Shown here in pieces: positions 40,820 through 49,421 of a stretch of 64,000 bases of DNA (the first letter of the stretch is position 1; the number at the start of each line of letters is the position of its first letter). The notes beneath the pieces were generated by a model, which had not been told where the DNA came from, did no database searches, and worked only from the letters and a program-made list of their open reading frames with translations. This DNA comes from Sphingomonadales bacterium. GTDB taxonomy: Bacteria > Pseudomonadota > Alphaproteobacteria > Sphingomonadales > Sphingomonadaceae. The stretch covers positions 8,366 to 72,365 of the forward strand of contig JAIYAA010000107.1 in the NCBI GenBank assembly GCA_027489295.1, written 5' to 3'. The position numbers were made by a program, and so were the translations under genes.

Positions 40820-41890
40820 TTAAGCGGCCTTCCTGCTCTTCTCGTCGAGGAGGGAGGCGTAGCGTTCGTGGATGCTATCGACGGTCAGGTGCAAAGCGTT
40901 GAACCCGTAGAGTTCGGTGACCGTGTTGCGGACGGTGGCGAGGATCTCGGCCTCGTCATCGGTAAGCATGCGGGTAGGCCAGCCCTTGACGTAGAGCATG
41001 GGCTTGGTGATGCGGGCCTCGATCTCCTTGCGCGCTGCAGCCCGCTGCTTGGCCGCTGAGAAGGCGTCGAGCATGGCCGGGGTGAGGAGGTGCGGGGCAA
41101 CGTCGCCGAGCCAGCGAGCGCCCTGGAAGGCGAAGCTGCTGTCGATCTCGAGCTGCACCATCTTGCGAAACAAGTCGTGGCTCTCCGCCTGGCCGCTGGC
41201 TGCCGTCATGTCGGCGATGTTGGACATGATGCAGAAGCGGCAGGACACCCGACCCATGCCGAAGATGCGGTAGGCGGGGTGGGCCTCGAGTCCGGAGCGA
41301 TCGATCATGTCGAACACCTGCTCGGAAGTGAGCGAAATGATGGGGCGCCAGTTGAGGAGGCGACCGCTCGATTCGGTGTCGGCGATCGACATGCGCGCTC
41401 TGTTGCGGCTCTCCTCGTGGCGAACACCGGTCACGTTGACGATCGTCTGCCCCTTGAACCTGCGCTTCAACTCAGCGGTGATGACGTGCGTCTTCTGCTC
41501 CGAGGTGCAGAACCGCATGTCCGGGGTGGACCAGCAGGGCACGAGCGTCACGGTGCTGAGTTGCTCGTAGCGGGTCCGGCTGGATACCCAACGGCTTTCC
41601 CATCGCTCCATCAGCCCGCCGGCTTTGCGCCTGACCACAACCAGCTCGCAGCCGAGGTGGGCAGCCAGCTCCTCGCAGATCCGGAGGCTATCGTTCCACT
41701 CGACTGTGCCGAGGTCAGCATGGATCAGGAGGCGGGGGCCACGGTGCCCGATCAGGTCGAGGTGCCGGAAGGTGGCGAGCGCTGCGGCTTGGCTATCCTT
41801 GCCACCGGAAACGCCGACCGCCACCGGGGCGTGGGCGAGGAGCAATCGGTCGACGTCGCCCGTGGTGGCGACGCCTTCGAGGTTGGTCAT
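40820..41890 (-). CDS. PP-loop ATP pyrophosphatase (PAPS reductase-like)
   Basis: A 356-residue protein. The P-loop is AVGVSGGKDSQAAAL (SGGKDS at 28-33). HADLGTVEW, a PCWSTPDMRFCTSEQKTHV segment and a CRFCIMSNIADM Cys pair match PAPS reductase/DndC-type enzymes. Family members activate sulfate or another acyl group for reduction, tRNA modification or DNA phosphorothioation. Here the substrate is unknown; no DndA/DndD partner is visible in the window. It is immediately downstream of the VWA protein and starts after a hairpin unit. Confidence 0.87.
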   Translation of the reverse strand: MTNLEGVATTGDVDRLLLAHAPVAVGVSGGKDSQAAALATFRHLDLIGHRGPRLLIHADLGTVEWNDSLRICEELAAHLGCELVVVRRKAGGLMERWESRWVSSRTRYEQLSTVTLVPCWSTPDMRFCTSEQKTHVITAELKRRFKGQTIVNVTGVRHEESRNRARMSIADTESSGRLLNWRPIISLTSEQVFDMIDRSGLEAHPAYRIFGMGRVSCRFCIMSNIADMTAASGQAESHDLFRKMVQLEIDSSFAFQGARWLGDVAPHLLTPAMLDAFSAAKQRAAARKEIEARITKPMLYVKGWPTRMLTDDEAEILATVRNTVTELYGFNALHLTVDSIHERYASLLDEKSRKAA

Positions 41891-41904
41891 GAGTCTCTCC
41901 TGTT

Positions 41905-41916
41905 GCCATGTGCGGC
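41905..41916 (-). promoter_or_regulatory. Conserved intergenic hairpin, copy 5
   Basis: Sense GCCGCACATGGC: stem GCCG/TGGC (one wobble), loop CACA. It precedes CAGGAGAG and the ATG at 41890. Confidence 0.6.
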
Positions 41917-41927
41917 GGGTTGCAGGG

Positions 41928-43109
41928 TCAGTCAGAAATATTGACGAGCTCGCCGAAGGGGGTGGAGAGCCTGTCGAAGTCCTTGGTTCGGCCATGCACT
42001 GCCCAGAGGACAGGCATCTCCGGCTCATCGCCGAAGTCCGAGACGAAGAGATCGGTGAGGTAGATGCAGGCAACGCCGGTCTGGTACCGATCGCGGATGA
42101 ACTTGAACGTGTCGGAGAAGGCTGTGCCGCCGCCGCCCTTGGGGTGCAGGGCAAGCTCATCGCCGGCCTCGAACTCTTCGGCATGCTGGACCTTGGCGTC
42201 GGCGTAGATGACGGACATCCGATCGACGGCACCGTCACCGAAAGCACCGCTGATCTCGGCCGCGAAGGCATTCAGTATCTCGTCGTTGATGGAGCCGGAG
42301 GTGTCGACGGCCACAACCAGATGGCTGATGGAGTCGGACACGAGGCTCGGCGTGATGATCCTGTGCGGGATGAGCCGGCGGTTGGGTGCGGCCCAGGAGT
42401 AATCGCGGGTGGCGACGCCGTCGATGAAGCGACGAAGCACCGCGCGCCAGTCAACCTTAGGCTGGAGGAGCCGATCGATGAGGCGCTGAATGGAGCCGGG
42501 GAGGGAGCCGGCCTGCGCGCCGGATGCGGACATCGCAGCGCCGCGAACCTGCGCCTGCAGCTCGGCTCGAGCGTGGTTGATGGCAGCCTCGTCGCCGGGG
42601 GTGCAGGCGTCTTTGGTGCCGCCGCAGCCGCCGAGATCCGGGCCGGGCTCGGGCTCGATGCGGACGCCGCCAGCCATGGCATAGCCGTTCTGGTCGATCT
42701 CGTTTTGCAGGAGGCGGTAGATTTCCTCGGCGCTCATCCCGTCGAACTGTTCGTCGATCAGGCCGACCTTGGGCATCTTGCCGACCTCGGCTTTGACCAG
42801 CTCGAGGTTGATGGCGAAGTCGCAGGCCACGTTCCAGAGGCCAGGGTTACGGTGCTGCCGGCGGAGGTGGTGCTCAAGGGCGTTGTGCATGACCTCGTGG
42901 GCCAGCACGAAGACCATCTCCGACTTCGACCGGGAGAGGACGAACTTGCTGTCGTACCAGAGGTGCTTGCCGTCGGTGGCCATGGTCGTGATGGACGGGT
43001 CGTCGGTGGCGTCGACCTCGAGGAGGTGCATGGAGAGGACGCCGAAGAAGGGCGAGTCCCAGAGCAGCGACGTGCGAGCCTGGAGCAGGTGATTGGCAGC
43101 GGTTGTCAT
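41928..43109 (-). CDS. Zinc metallopeptidase-like/VWA protein (DUF2201-like)
   Basis: A 393-residue protein. A HEVMH zinc-binding motif (71-75) lies in a predicted metallopeptidase-like N-terminal region. A Gly/Cys loop (about 157-172) follows, and the C terminus is a VWA domain with a MIDAS motif DTSGS (269-273) and a ASIN-like D later (YLTDLFVSDF). DUF2201-type proteins pair with MoxR ATPases such as the one at 44226. The pair probably remodels or inserts cofactors into target complexes; the target is unknown. Confidence 0.85.
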   Translation of the reverse strand: MTTAANHLLQARTSLLWDSPFFGVLSMHLLEVDATDDPSITTMATDGKHLWYDSKFVLSRSKSEMVFVLAHEVMHNALEHHLRRQHRNPGLWNVACDFAINLELVKAEVGKMPKVGLIDEQFDGMSAEEIYRLLQNEIDQNGYAMAGGVRIEPEPGPDLGGCGGTKDACTPGDEAAINHARAELQAQVRGAAMSASGAQAGSLPGSIQRLIDRLLQPKVDWRAVLRRFIDGVATRDYSWAAPNRRLIPHRIITPSLVSDSISHLVVAVDTSGSINDEILNAFAAEISGAFGDGAVDRMSVIYADAKVQHAEEFEAGDELALHPKGGGGTAFSDTFKFIRDRYQTGVACIYLTDLFVSDFGDEPEMPVLWAVHGRTKDFDRLSTPFGELVNISD

Positions 43110-43112
43110 GGG

Positions 43113-43517
43113 TTATCCTTTCATGGGGAAGGCGAGCTTGCCGGTGAGGCGGGCGGAGTTGATGTTGGCAATGTCTTCGTCTCGAAGGTGTTGCTTGAGG
43201 ACGCCGGAGACGGTGTCGCCGGATGAGACGGGGGTGTTGTCGTACTCGATGAACATCCGCTCGTGGACGACGGTCGGCTTCTTGCTGCCATAGATGATCG
43301 AGCCCATTGCCCTCACCCTGCGGCCGAGGCTGTCCTCGTTCTGATCCCCGTTGACCGCGGTGTACTTGTTGGTCTTCGGGTAGCACTGGAGGGTGTAGTG
43401 GCAGGTGGTGTAGTCATCGCGGATGACGATGAAGTGCCACTCCATCTTGTCGACACGACCGTTGCTGGTCTCGTACATCGGCTTGAAGGGGCCGAGCACC
43501 TTCCTGAAAATGGGCAT
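43113..43517 (-). CDS. Small-protein family, member 7
   Basis: A 134-residue protein. Motif 1 YTLQCYPKTNKYTAVN; motif 2 LRDEDIANINSARLTG. It lies 3 nt upstream of the VWA gene. It is the longest family member seen. Confidence 0.65.
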   Translation of the reverse strand: MPIFRKVLGPFKPMYETSNGRVDKMEWHFIVIRDDYTTCHYTLQCYPKTNKYTAVNGDQNEDSLGRRVRAMGSIIYGSKKPTVVHERMFIEYDNTPVSSGDTVSGVLKQHLRDEDIANINSARLTGKLAFPMKG

Positions 43518-43520
43518 GGG

Positions 43521-43865
43521 TTATCCCTTGTGAGTGAGCGCTTTGCCCATGGCCTCGGCCATGTCTTCGTCAGAAAGCAGGGCCACGAGGTTCTGCGCGG
43601 TGGTCTTGCGGAGATCCACTGTGAACTCCGGATGCACATGGTCCGACTTGAATAGGTCGGCATGAAACATCTGCTCGGCGTAGCGCTGAGCGTCGGAGTC
43701 CTGACTGTTGCGGGCGGCGAAGCGCCTGGTCTTGTAGTCGAAGTGAAGTTTCCAGACATGGTGTCGACCGGCCTCATCTGTGCCGATGAACATCCAGGAC
43801 TGACCGCCCAGCCCGAAGCCATTCCGGAACGGGCCGAGCATGTGTTTGATGGTGGCGATGAGCAT
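43521..43865 (-). CDS. Small-protein family, member 8
   Basis: A 114-residue protein. Motif 1 WKLHFDYKTRRFAARN; motif 2 LLSDEDMAEAMGKALT. It starts with an amphipathic helix (LIATIKHMLGPFRNG) and adjoins the next member with a 3-nt gap. Confidence 0.75.
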   Translation of the reverse strand: MLIATIKHMLGPFRNGFGLGGQSWMFIGTDEAGRHHVWKLHFDYKTRRFAARNSQDSDAQRYAEQMFHADLFKSDHVHPEFTVDLRKTTAQNLVALLSDEDMAEAMGKALTHKG

Positions 43866-43868
43866 GGG

Positions 43869-44222
43869 TCACCTCTGGGTGAGTGAGATACCGATCGCCT
43901 CGGCCAAGCCTTCTTTGCCAAGCATGCCCTCCAGCGCCTTAGCCATGCCACCCGAAGGCAGCATGGACCGGAGGACGGAAGCCGGGCGATAGATCTCGCC
44001 CAGTTCCTTTGTCTTCGTCTTCTCCCAGGAGTTGACCTCAAGGGAGTTGGCGGTGAAGACCCGTGTTTCAGTATTGAAACGCAGGCTCCAGCGGCGAAAG
44101 GCGCCGTCGTCCTCCATCCCAACGAACTCCCAGCGGCAGGCGCTCACGACGCGGCCACCGCTCTGGTTGAGAGTGATGGACTGGACGTAGCCGATAGGCC
44201 CAGAGATCCAGACGACGGCCAT
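43869..44222 (-). CDS. Small-protein family, member 9
   Basis: A 117-residue protein. Motif 1 WSLRFNTETRVFTANS; motif 2 MLGKEGLAEAIGISLT. It lies 3 nt downstream of the MoxR gene. Confidence 0.75.
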   Translation of the reverse strand: MAVVWISGPIGYVQSITLNQSGGRVVSACRWEFVGMEDDGAFRRWSLRFNTETRVFTANSLEVNSWEKTKTKELGEIYRPASVLRSMLPSGGMAKALEGMLGKEGLAEAIGISLTQR

Positions 44223-44225
44223 CGA

Positions 44226-45215
44226 TCAGGCTCCGATCGTGACGTCGCGGTTGGCGGCGCACCATTCGATGAAGGTCTTGGTCGAGGTGAGCGAGTTGGT
44301 GTGCCGGACGGCATCGACCATGAACATGATCTGGAACTCGCGCGGCAGCCGCTTCATGTAGGTGTAGGCTGGCTCGATGGTGGAGGCATCGACCTTGCGG
44401 GCCAGAGCTGCGGAGAGAGCGAAGCGGGCGCTGGTTTCGGACGGCACCTCGGTCGACTCCGGAGAGCGAAGGATGCGATCGATCGACGGCAGGGTGAGGT
44501 AGACCCGGAGGAATCCTTCCAGCTCGCCGGCCGGGCCGGGGCCAACGATACCGGACACGGCCTGCAGCCGGAGGTGATCGTCGATGTTGAGTACCTTCGA
44601 CACGCTTTCCCAAGAGCGGGGCGTGGGGAAAGCCCGGAGATCCTGACCGTCCATCATGTGCAGCAGGCCGGGGCGGAACCGGAGGAAGGCGATCAGCCGG
44701 GGGTCGACGCCGATGGAGTAGAAGTGGTCGACCGATGCGTCGAGCTCGGGCTCGATGTCGACGTGAGCGAAGCGGTTGGCAAGCGCCGACGGCATGCGCT
44801 GGGCGGCAGCCTTGTCAGACTGGCGGTTGCCGGCAGCGATGACGCGCCAGCCCGGAGGCAGGGTGTAGTCGCCGACACGGCGATCGAGGACCAGGCCGAA
44901 CATGGCTGCCTGCATCGAGGGAGCGGCGGCGTTGATCTCATCGAGGAAGAGCAGGCCTTCCGGTCCATCGCGATCAACCTGCGGGAACTCGTCGGGCACC
45001 TTCCACTTGGTCGTGTCGCCGTGCAGATCCGGCAGGCCCATGAGGGCGACGGCATCGCGGGTCGAGGCGCGGAAGTCGATGACCTTGACACCGCGCTGGT
45101 CGGCGAGCTGGCGGACAAGGGACGACTTGCCGACGCCGGGCGCACCCCAGAGCATGAAGGGGATGTCGTGGTCGAGGTACGTGGAAGCGACGATTGCTGC
45201 GGACTTGAGGTTCAT
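44226..45215 (-). CDS. MoxR-family AAA+ ATPase
   Basis: A 329-residue AAA+ protein. Walker A is WGAPGVGKSS (about 23-32), Walker B is LLFLDEIN (88-95), and a sensor-1-like VIAAGNRQSD (125-134) follows. This is the MoxR/RavA type that works with VWA proteins. It should act with the VWA-metallopeptidase at 41928, with small-family genes between them. The ATG is preceded by a hairpin unit and CAGGAGA. Confidence 0.9.
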   Translation of the reverse strand: MNLKSAAIVASTYLDHDIPFMLWGAPGVGKSSLVRQLADQRGVKVIDFRASTRDAVALMGLPDLHGDTTKWKVPDEFPQVDRDGPEGLLFLDEINAAAPSMQAAMFGLVLDRRVGDYTLPPGWRVIAAGNRQSDKAAAQRMPSALANRFAHVDIEPELDASVDHFYSIGVDPRLIAFLRFRPGLLHMMDGQDLRAFPTPRSWESVSKVLNIDDHLRLQAVSGIVGPGPAGELEGFLRVYLTLPSIDRILRSPESTEVPSETSARFALSAALARKVDASTIEPAYTYMKRLPREFQIMFMVDAVRHTNSLTSTKTFIEWCAANRDVTIGA

Positions 45216-45233
45216 GCTGGTCTCCTGTTGGTT

Positions 45234-45245
45234 CGCATGATTGCG
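45234..45245 (-). promoter_or_regulatory. Conserved intergenic hairpin, copy 6
   Basis: Sense CGCAATCATGCG: stem CGCA/TGCG, loop ATCA, 3 nt after TAA, followed by CAGGAGA and the MoxR ATG. Confidence 0.75.
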
Positions 45246-45248
45246 GGG

Positions 45249-45608
45249 TTACTTGAACTTAGACGGCACACCGATGAGCCGGTAGCTCAGAAGGATGGCG
45301 GCTTGCTCGTCTGTGAGGAGGGGCAGGATCGCATCGTGAATGCGGTCCCGGGGGAAGCGAGGGTAGCTGTCGCTTCGAAGGTGGGAGAGGTCATCCGGTG
45401 GTATGTAGTCGAAGAACTGCGCCTGATGCGTGGGTGCAGGGCCGTTGAACATTGGCCTTTGCCGGGTCTGCATCTGGCCATTGGGAAGGACGAGGATCTC
45501 GTATCGCTTGACGTTGGCGTCGTCGTCCTTCCGCATGGCAGCCCAGAACTTCAACCTGTTGCCGGTGAACTGGTGGGCATACGGCCCATAGAGGATGCCG
45601 GATGCCAT
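45249..45608 (-). CDS. Small-protein family, member 10
   Basis: A 119-residue protein. Motif 1 YEILVLPNGQMQTRQRP; motif 2 LLTDEQAAILLSYRLIG. It lies just upstream of the MoxR gene in the operon. Confidence 0.65.
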   Translation of the reverse strand: MASGILYGPYAHQFTGNRLKFWAAMRKDDDANVKRYEILVLPNGQMQTRQRPMFNGPAPTHQAQFFDYIPPDDLSHLRSDSYPRFPRDRIHDAILPLLTDEQAAILLSYRLIGVPSKFK

Positions 45609-45611
45609 GGA

Positions 45612-46097
45612 TCAGCCGAGGATGGAGAGCCAGCCGCGAACCTCATCGGACCCGGTGAGTGGCGGGACGCATTCGTGCTGGAGGAAGTGCGCCCGCTTGA
45701 TGAGGTCGCGGACAGCCTGGTCGCCGCCCTCGTCCAGTGCTTTGATGACCGCGTCGCGCGGGATGGTGTTGCCATCGGGGAAGGTGTGCGTCTCCCCCTC
45801 ATGGATCACGGTTGAGCCGGCATCGAAGCCGCCGCCTCGGCCGAAGTTGACCTCGCAGGACAGGTGCTTGTGGTCTCTGACGAAGGACTCGACGTTGTCA
45901 AGGTTGCCGGAGTCAACCTCATACGCTTCCGCCTCGATTGGCTCTTGGTTGGCGATCGCCTCCTTGAACAGAGCCATCATCTCCGCATCGGTGTCGAGGT
46001 TGGTGTCGAGAGCCAAGGCCTCCATCAACTCCTCCGCCTCTTCGATGGATTGCAGGCAGCCGCCCAGTCTCAGGTAGACAGACACTCTGTCGCCCAT
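45612..46097 (-). CDS. Acidic hypothetical protein
   Basis: A 161-residue protein (GCLQSIEEAEELMEAL, then IPRDAVIKALDEGGDQAV). Helical, with a negatively charged N-terminal half. AAAGGACAC precedes the ATG. No family recognised. Confidence 0.6.
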   Translation of the reverse strand: MGDRVSVYLRLGGCLQSIEEAEELMEALALDTNLDTDAEMMALFKEAIANQEPIEAEAYEVDSGNLDNVESFVRDHKHLSCEVNFGRGGGFDAGSTVIHEGETHTFPDGNTIPRDAVIKALDEGGDQAVRDLIKRAHFLQHECVPPLTGSDEVRGWLSILG

Positions 46098-46109
46098 GGT
46101 TGTGTCCTT

Positions 46110-46361
46110 TCATTTCAGGGTGAGTGAGATGCCGATCGCCTCGGCCATGGCTTCGGGTGGGAGGGATGCTTCAAGCTCCTTGGTCCAGGCGGGAGCGATT
46201 GTCCTGCCGATGTCGAAAGCCGTGCGCTCAGCTTGGATGGTCCGGGTTTGCAGGCAGAACACGAGGAAGATCCGTTCCTGTCGCAGGCTGTCGAAGAACA
46301 GCCACTCGATCCTGTCTGAGAACCGAGCGGCGTGGTGCTGGTACCGGAAGCGATCGGTCAC
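46110..46361 (-). CDS. Small-protein family, member 11
   Basis: An 83-residue protein. Motif 1 FLVFCLQTRTIQAER; motif 2 LPPEAMAEAIGISLT, whose AEAIGISLT is identical to member 9. Start overlaps the DUF3150-like stop as ATGA. Confidence 0.7.
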   Translation of the reverse strand: MTDRFRYQHHAARFSDRIEWLFFDSLRQERIFLVFCLQTRTIQAERTAFDIGRTIAPAWTKELEASLPPEAMAEAIGISLTLK

Positions 46362-47263
46362 GCGAGGAAGTCAGCGACCTGATCGAGGATGGCCTTGGCC
46401 TCGGCTGCCACGCTGCGGCGGAGGGTGGCGCTGCTGCGCAGATCCTCGGCGTCGTGCTGTGCCAGCGGCTTGAGCTTGTCGGCCATGGCTGCGAGTTCCG
46501 GGTCGCCCAGGATGTTGAGCGACGGCAGGATCGAGATGAGATCCCGGACGTTGCCGACGAGGGAGTCACGGAACTGGCCTTCCGTCCTGTCGCCCGGCTT
46601 GGTGGCCGGCTTGTAGGCGGTGAGTCTGTCGACCATGCGCTCGGCCACTTCATGCACCCGGCGGTAGATGTCCTTGATGGCGACCGACGTGGCCTGGCTG
46701 ACGGTATCCTCGATCTGGCTGCGGATCATGTCAGCCTGAGCCTCGGTCATCTCAGCGCGGAAGTCGCCACTGGTCGGGACCGGCAGCACGTTGGTCGACA
46801 TCGAGAACTTGGTGCGCAGCTCGGCCTTGGTGGGGTAGTCGTTCTGGTCGAACATCGAGCCCAGCCGCTTCTTCGCATCGGCCACATGCTTGTCGTAGTC
46901 GGCGAGGAACTTCTCGACCTCGTCGTCGAACTTGGACCGCTGCTTGCGGATCCAGCTGGTGTGAGCGAGGTAGGCATCGGACGACATCACACGCTGGCCG
47001 TCGTCGAGCCACGGCAGGGTGCGCTCGAGGAAGCCGGAGCGGGTGGCGCTGACCACCTTGGTGATGCCAGCGAGGGCATCGGGCGGGAGCAGCAGCTTGT
47101 TGACGCGGGAGGCGTCGGCCGCAGCGCTGTGGTTATCGTTGACTTCCTTGGTCACCTTGCGATCGAGCCGCCGACCAGACCACTGGCTGATGCTAAGAGA
47201 CACGAGAAGCGCACGGGTCGAGAGGGTGGCGGAGGTCGAGACGATCTTGGTCATTGCGTTCAT
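46358..47263 (-). CDS. DUF3150-like protein
   Basis: A 301-residue helical protein. The N-terminal part has VTKEVNDNHSAAADASRVNK and LLPPDALAGITKVVSAT, and the middle SGFLERTLPWLDDGQRVMSS, matching DUF3150-type proteins. In phages and mobile elements these occur near MoxR and VWA genes, as here. No catalytic motif is visible; it may be a partner or scaffold. Preceded by a hairpin unit. Confidence 0.8.
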   Translation of the reverse strand: MNAMTKIVSTSATLSTRALLVSLSISQWSGRRLDRKVTKEVNDNHSAAADASRVNKLLLPPDALAGITKVVSATRSGFLERTLPWLDDGQRVMSSDAYLAHTSWIRKQRSKFDDEVEKFLADYDKHVADAKKRLGSMFDQNDYPTKAELRTKFSMSTNVLPVPTSGDFRAEMTEAQADMIRSQIEDTVSQATSVAIKDIYRRVHEVAERMVDRLTAYKPATKPGDRTEGQFRDSLVGNVRDLISILPSLNILGDPELAAMADKLKPLAQHDAEDLRSSATLRRSVAAEAKAILDQVADFLA

Positions 47264-47284
47264 GCTGGTAGTCTCCTGTGTTGT

Positions 47285-47296
47285 GCCATGATTGGC
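47285..47296 (-). promoter_or_regulatory. Conserved intergenic hairpin, copy 7
   Basis: Sense GCCAATCATGGC: stem GCCA/TGGC, loop ATCA, 4 nt after TGA, followed by CAGGAGA. Confidence 0.75.
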
Positions 47297-47300
47297 GGGG

Positions 47301-47624
47301 TCACTTGGTCAGGCTCTTGGCGATGGCCGAAGCCACCTCTTCCGGCGGGCACATATCGAGCATGGCTCGCAGGAATTTCTCGGGCAGGCGGGCATGCCAC
47401 TGCCACGGTTCGACCGGGTCATTTGGGTCGTCGCGGCATCTGGTGCCATTCATCGATCGGTCGTCATTGACCCAGAGGAAGAACATTCGATGGCGGACAG
47501 ATCCCGCCGGGCGAAACACCCATTGCTCAAGGTGTTCGCGGCAGTAAACGGCGCGTGCCGTGTCGGTCAGCTCTTCGTCGAGAACGAGTAGCTGCTTCAG
47601 GCGCTCCTCTCTCAATCGATGCAC
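47301..47624 (-). CDS. Small-protein family, member 12
   Basis: A 107-residue protein. Motif 2 is clear (CPPEEVASAIAKSLT). Motif 1 is weak (MFFLWVNDDRSMNGTR). It starts at GTG 47624 or TTG 47615 inside the end of the next gene. Confidence 0.6.
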   Translation of the reverse strand: MHRLREERLKQLLVLDEELTDTARAVYCREHLEQWVFRPAGSVRHRMFFLWVNDDRSMNGTRCRDDPNDPVEPWQWHARLPEKFLRAMLDMCPPEEVASAIAKSLTK

Positions 47625-48412
47625 CCCCCGTCCTCGTCGAAGGTCATGTCGGCGAGGTATTCGTCGATGTTCTCGTCGGAGGTGAGGTAGTCGTGTTCTT
47701 CCTCGAGCTTGCCATACATCCAGTCCATGAAGCGGCGGAGGAGGTCGGACACTTCGTTCTCGAAGCTGATGTTGTCGAGGCCGGCCTTGTCGCAGAGTGC
47801 GTTGAACACCATGAGATGCAGCTCGTTGTCGACGTCAACGTTATCCGGTGTGGGTAGGTCGACGTCGTAGCTGACGCTGTTGGAGTGGTAGTATCGGCTG
47901 GAGTGGGTGACTGAGACGCGGGCATCAGGGATAAGGTCATTGCACCGCTCGGACAGGTGGGCCAGGCCGAAGGCGATCTCGTGCAACTCGGCATCAGTCG
48001 GGGCGTGGTCCATCACCTTGGTGAGGGACGCGAGCGGGTCTTTCTCGGGGTGCCAGTCGCCCACGAAGCAGGCGCCGTCACCCTGCGACCAGAAGCCGGA
48101 GAAGTAGATGGCGGGGACGCTCTTCATCTTGCCGCTCATCAGCCTCTCGTACTTGACTTCGACAGAGATGCCCATCATGTCGGCGATCTTGTCGAAGTCC
48201 TCGTAGCTCGAGTCCCACCAGCCATCGTCCGGATAGTCCCGGCGGTACCATTCGCGAGCCTTCTCCTTGGCCCGGTCGGACAGTTCGGAGAACGAGTAGG
48301 TGGCATCAGGATCGTACTCGGTGTGCTCCTCGCACTGTGGCGAGATGACCAAGTCACGGCCCTGAAAGAAGCAGCCGCAGCTTTGGGTGATGATGGCGGG
48401 GTGGGCGGTCAT
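47612..48412 (-). CDS. Phage hypothetical protein (SELSDRAKEKAREWYR type)
   Basis: A 266-residue acidic protein. The N-terminal SFSELSDRAKEKAREWYR, a DSSYEDF segment and IYFSGFWSQGDGACFVGDW recur in many phage proteins of unknown function. The C terminus is acidic with a basic helix. Its start follows a hairpin unit. Confidence 0.65.
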   Translation of the reverse strand: MTAHPAIITQSCGCFFQGRDLVISPQCEEHTEYDPDATYSFSELSDRAKEKAREWYRRDYPDDGWWDSSYEDFDKIADMMGISVEVKYERLMSGKMKSVPAIYFSGFWSQGDGACFVGDWHPEKDPLASLTKVMDHAPTDAELHEIAFGLAHLSERCNDLIPDARVSVTHSSRYYHSNSVSYDVDLPTPDNVDVDNELHLMVFNALCDKAGLDNISFENEVSDLLRRFMDWMYGKLEEEHDYLTSDENIDEYLADMTFDEDGGCID

Positions 48413-48427
48413 GGTGGTCTCCGGGGT

Positions 48428-48439
48428 CGCATGGTTGCG
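48428..48439 (-). promoter_or_regulatory. Conserved intergenic hairpin, copy 8
   Basis: Sense CGCAACCATGCG: stem CGCA/TGCG, loop ACCA, 3 nt after TGA, followed by GGAGA. Confidence 0.75.
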
Positions 48440-48442
48440 GGG

Positions 48443-48643
48443 TCAGTCGTTGTCGTAGATCTGGGCTTCCTCCTCCACCTCGATGACATCGCCGGGCTGC
48501 GACGGCATGAAGCCGTGCGTCCCGGTTCCAGCGTGGAGATGGGAGGTCAGGTCGGCGAGAAGGTCGGCTGCCATCTTGTCGGCGTCGAGCTTGGCGTCGG
48601 CGTAGCCCTTGAAACGAAGGGTGATCCAAACTTCCTGTTCCAT
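48443..48643 (-). CDS. Small hypothetical protein
   Basis: A 66-residue protein from ATG 48643, overlapping the upstream stop as TGATG. It has a strand-helix pattern (EVWITLRFKGYADAKLDADK). No family recognised. Confidence 0.6.
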   Translation of the reverse strand: MEQEVWITLRFKGYADAKLDADKMAADLLADLTSHLHAGTGTHGFMPSQPGDVIEVEEEAQIYDND

Positions 48644-49404
48644 CAGCCGAGGTATCCGCACTTCGGGGTGAGATCGTACTTCTTGCCGAGTTCGTAGGTG
48701 ATCTCGGTCGGTGTCTGGCCTGCCTCCATGGCGGCGGTGATCTGCTCGGGGTGGTCGGACACGAGGTCGGCATATCCCCACTGGCGATCAGCCTCGGTGC
48801 GGCAGAGGGCGATGTAGTCGTCGGGTGTCATCTCTTCCTTGTGGAACAGGCGCTTGCCCGGGTCTGGTTCGCGAGCCATCTCCGCAGTGATGAGGACATT
48901 GACGAGGTTGTCGATGTCGGGATCGTAGTGGCCCCGATTGTACTGGTTGTCATTGCAGAGCGCGTCCCAATCAAGGCGGTCGCACACTGCGGGCACGAAC
49001 TCCCAGTCGTATGCGCCACCGAACTCGTAGCCGAGGGATTCCATATGCTTAAAGGCGCGGTCGCAGATGTCGCCGGCTTGGATCGAAACCATGCGCATGG
49101 CGGACCACCCGAGGCCCTCGAGCAGATCCTTGTAGGGCTCCTGTTCGCGGTTCTCGATGATGTGTTCGAACACGCAGAGTGCGCCCTCGACTTGGGCATA
49201 GTTGTAGCGATGGGTGTCTGCGAAGCGGGTCTCTTTGCCCTTATCCTGATAAACGTCGCCGGGCTTCACCTCTTTGACGAGGCCGAGCAATTCGACCTCG
49301 GTGGCGACATCCGCAGCGAGATCCTTGGTGATCAAGGCGGCGATGTCGTGGGTGGTGGCGGTGACCTTGGCGCGAACGATAACTTCGCCGATGAAGTCGG
49401 GCAT
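48643..49404 (-). CDS. Hypothetical protein
   Basis: A 253-residue protein from ATG 49404, after a hairpin and AGGAAGAG. It has several Trp/Tyr-rich segments (YDWEFVPAVCDRLDWDALC, ADRQWGYADLVSDHPEQ). A longer form from GTG 49494, which follows a perfect AGGAGG, is possible. No family recognised. Confidence 0.6.
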   Translation of the reverse strand: MPDFIGEVIVRAKVTATTHDIAALITKDLAADVATEVELLGLVKEVKPGDVYQDKGKETRFADTHRYNYAQVEGALCVFEHIIENREQEPYKDLLEGLGWSAMRMVSIQAGDICDRAFKHMESLGYEFGGAYDWEFVPAVCDRLDWDALCNDNQYNRGHYDPDIDNLVNVLITAEMAREPDPGKRLFHKEEMTPDDYIALCRTEADRQWGYADLVSDHPEQITAAMEAGQTPTEITYELGKKYDLTPKCGYLG

Positions 49405-49421
49405 GGTTCTCTTCCTGTGTG

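Noticed and set aside
45216..48445. Short leader peptides starting at the ATG in the hairpin
   Set aside because: At 45215, 47263 and 48412 such a mini-frame ends exactly at the next ATGA, but the frame and length are not conserved across the 15 copies (phases 0, 1 and 2 all occur). Structure, not coding, is conserved.
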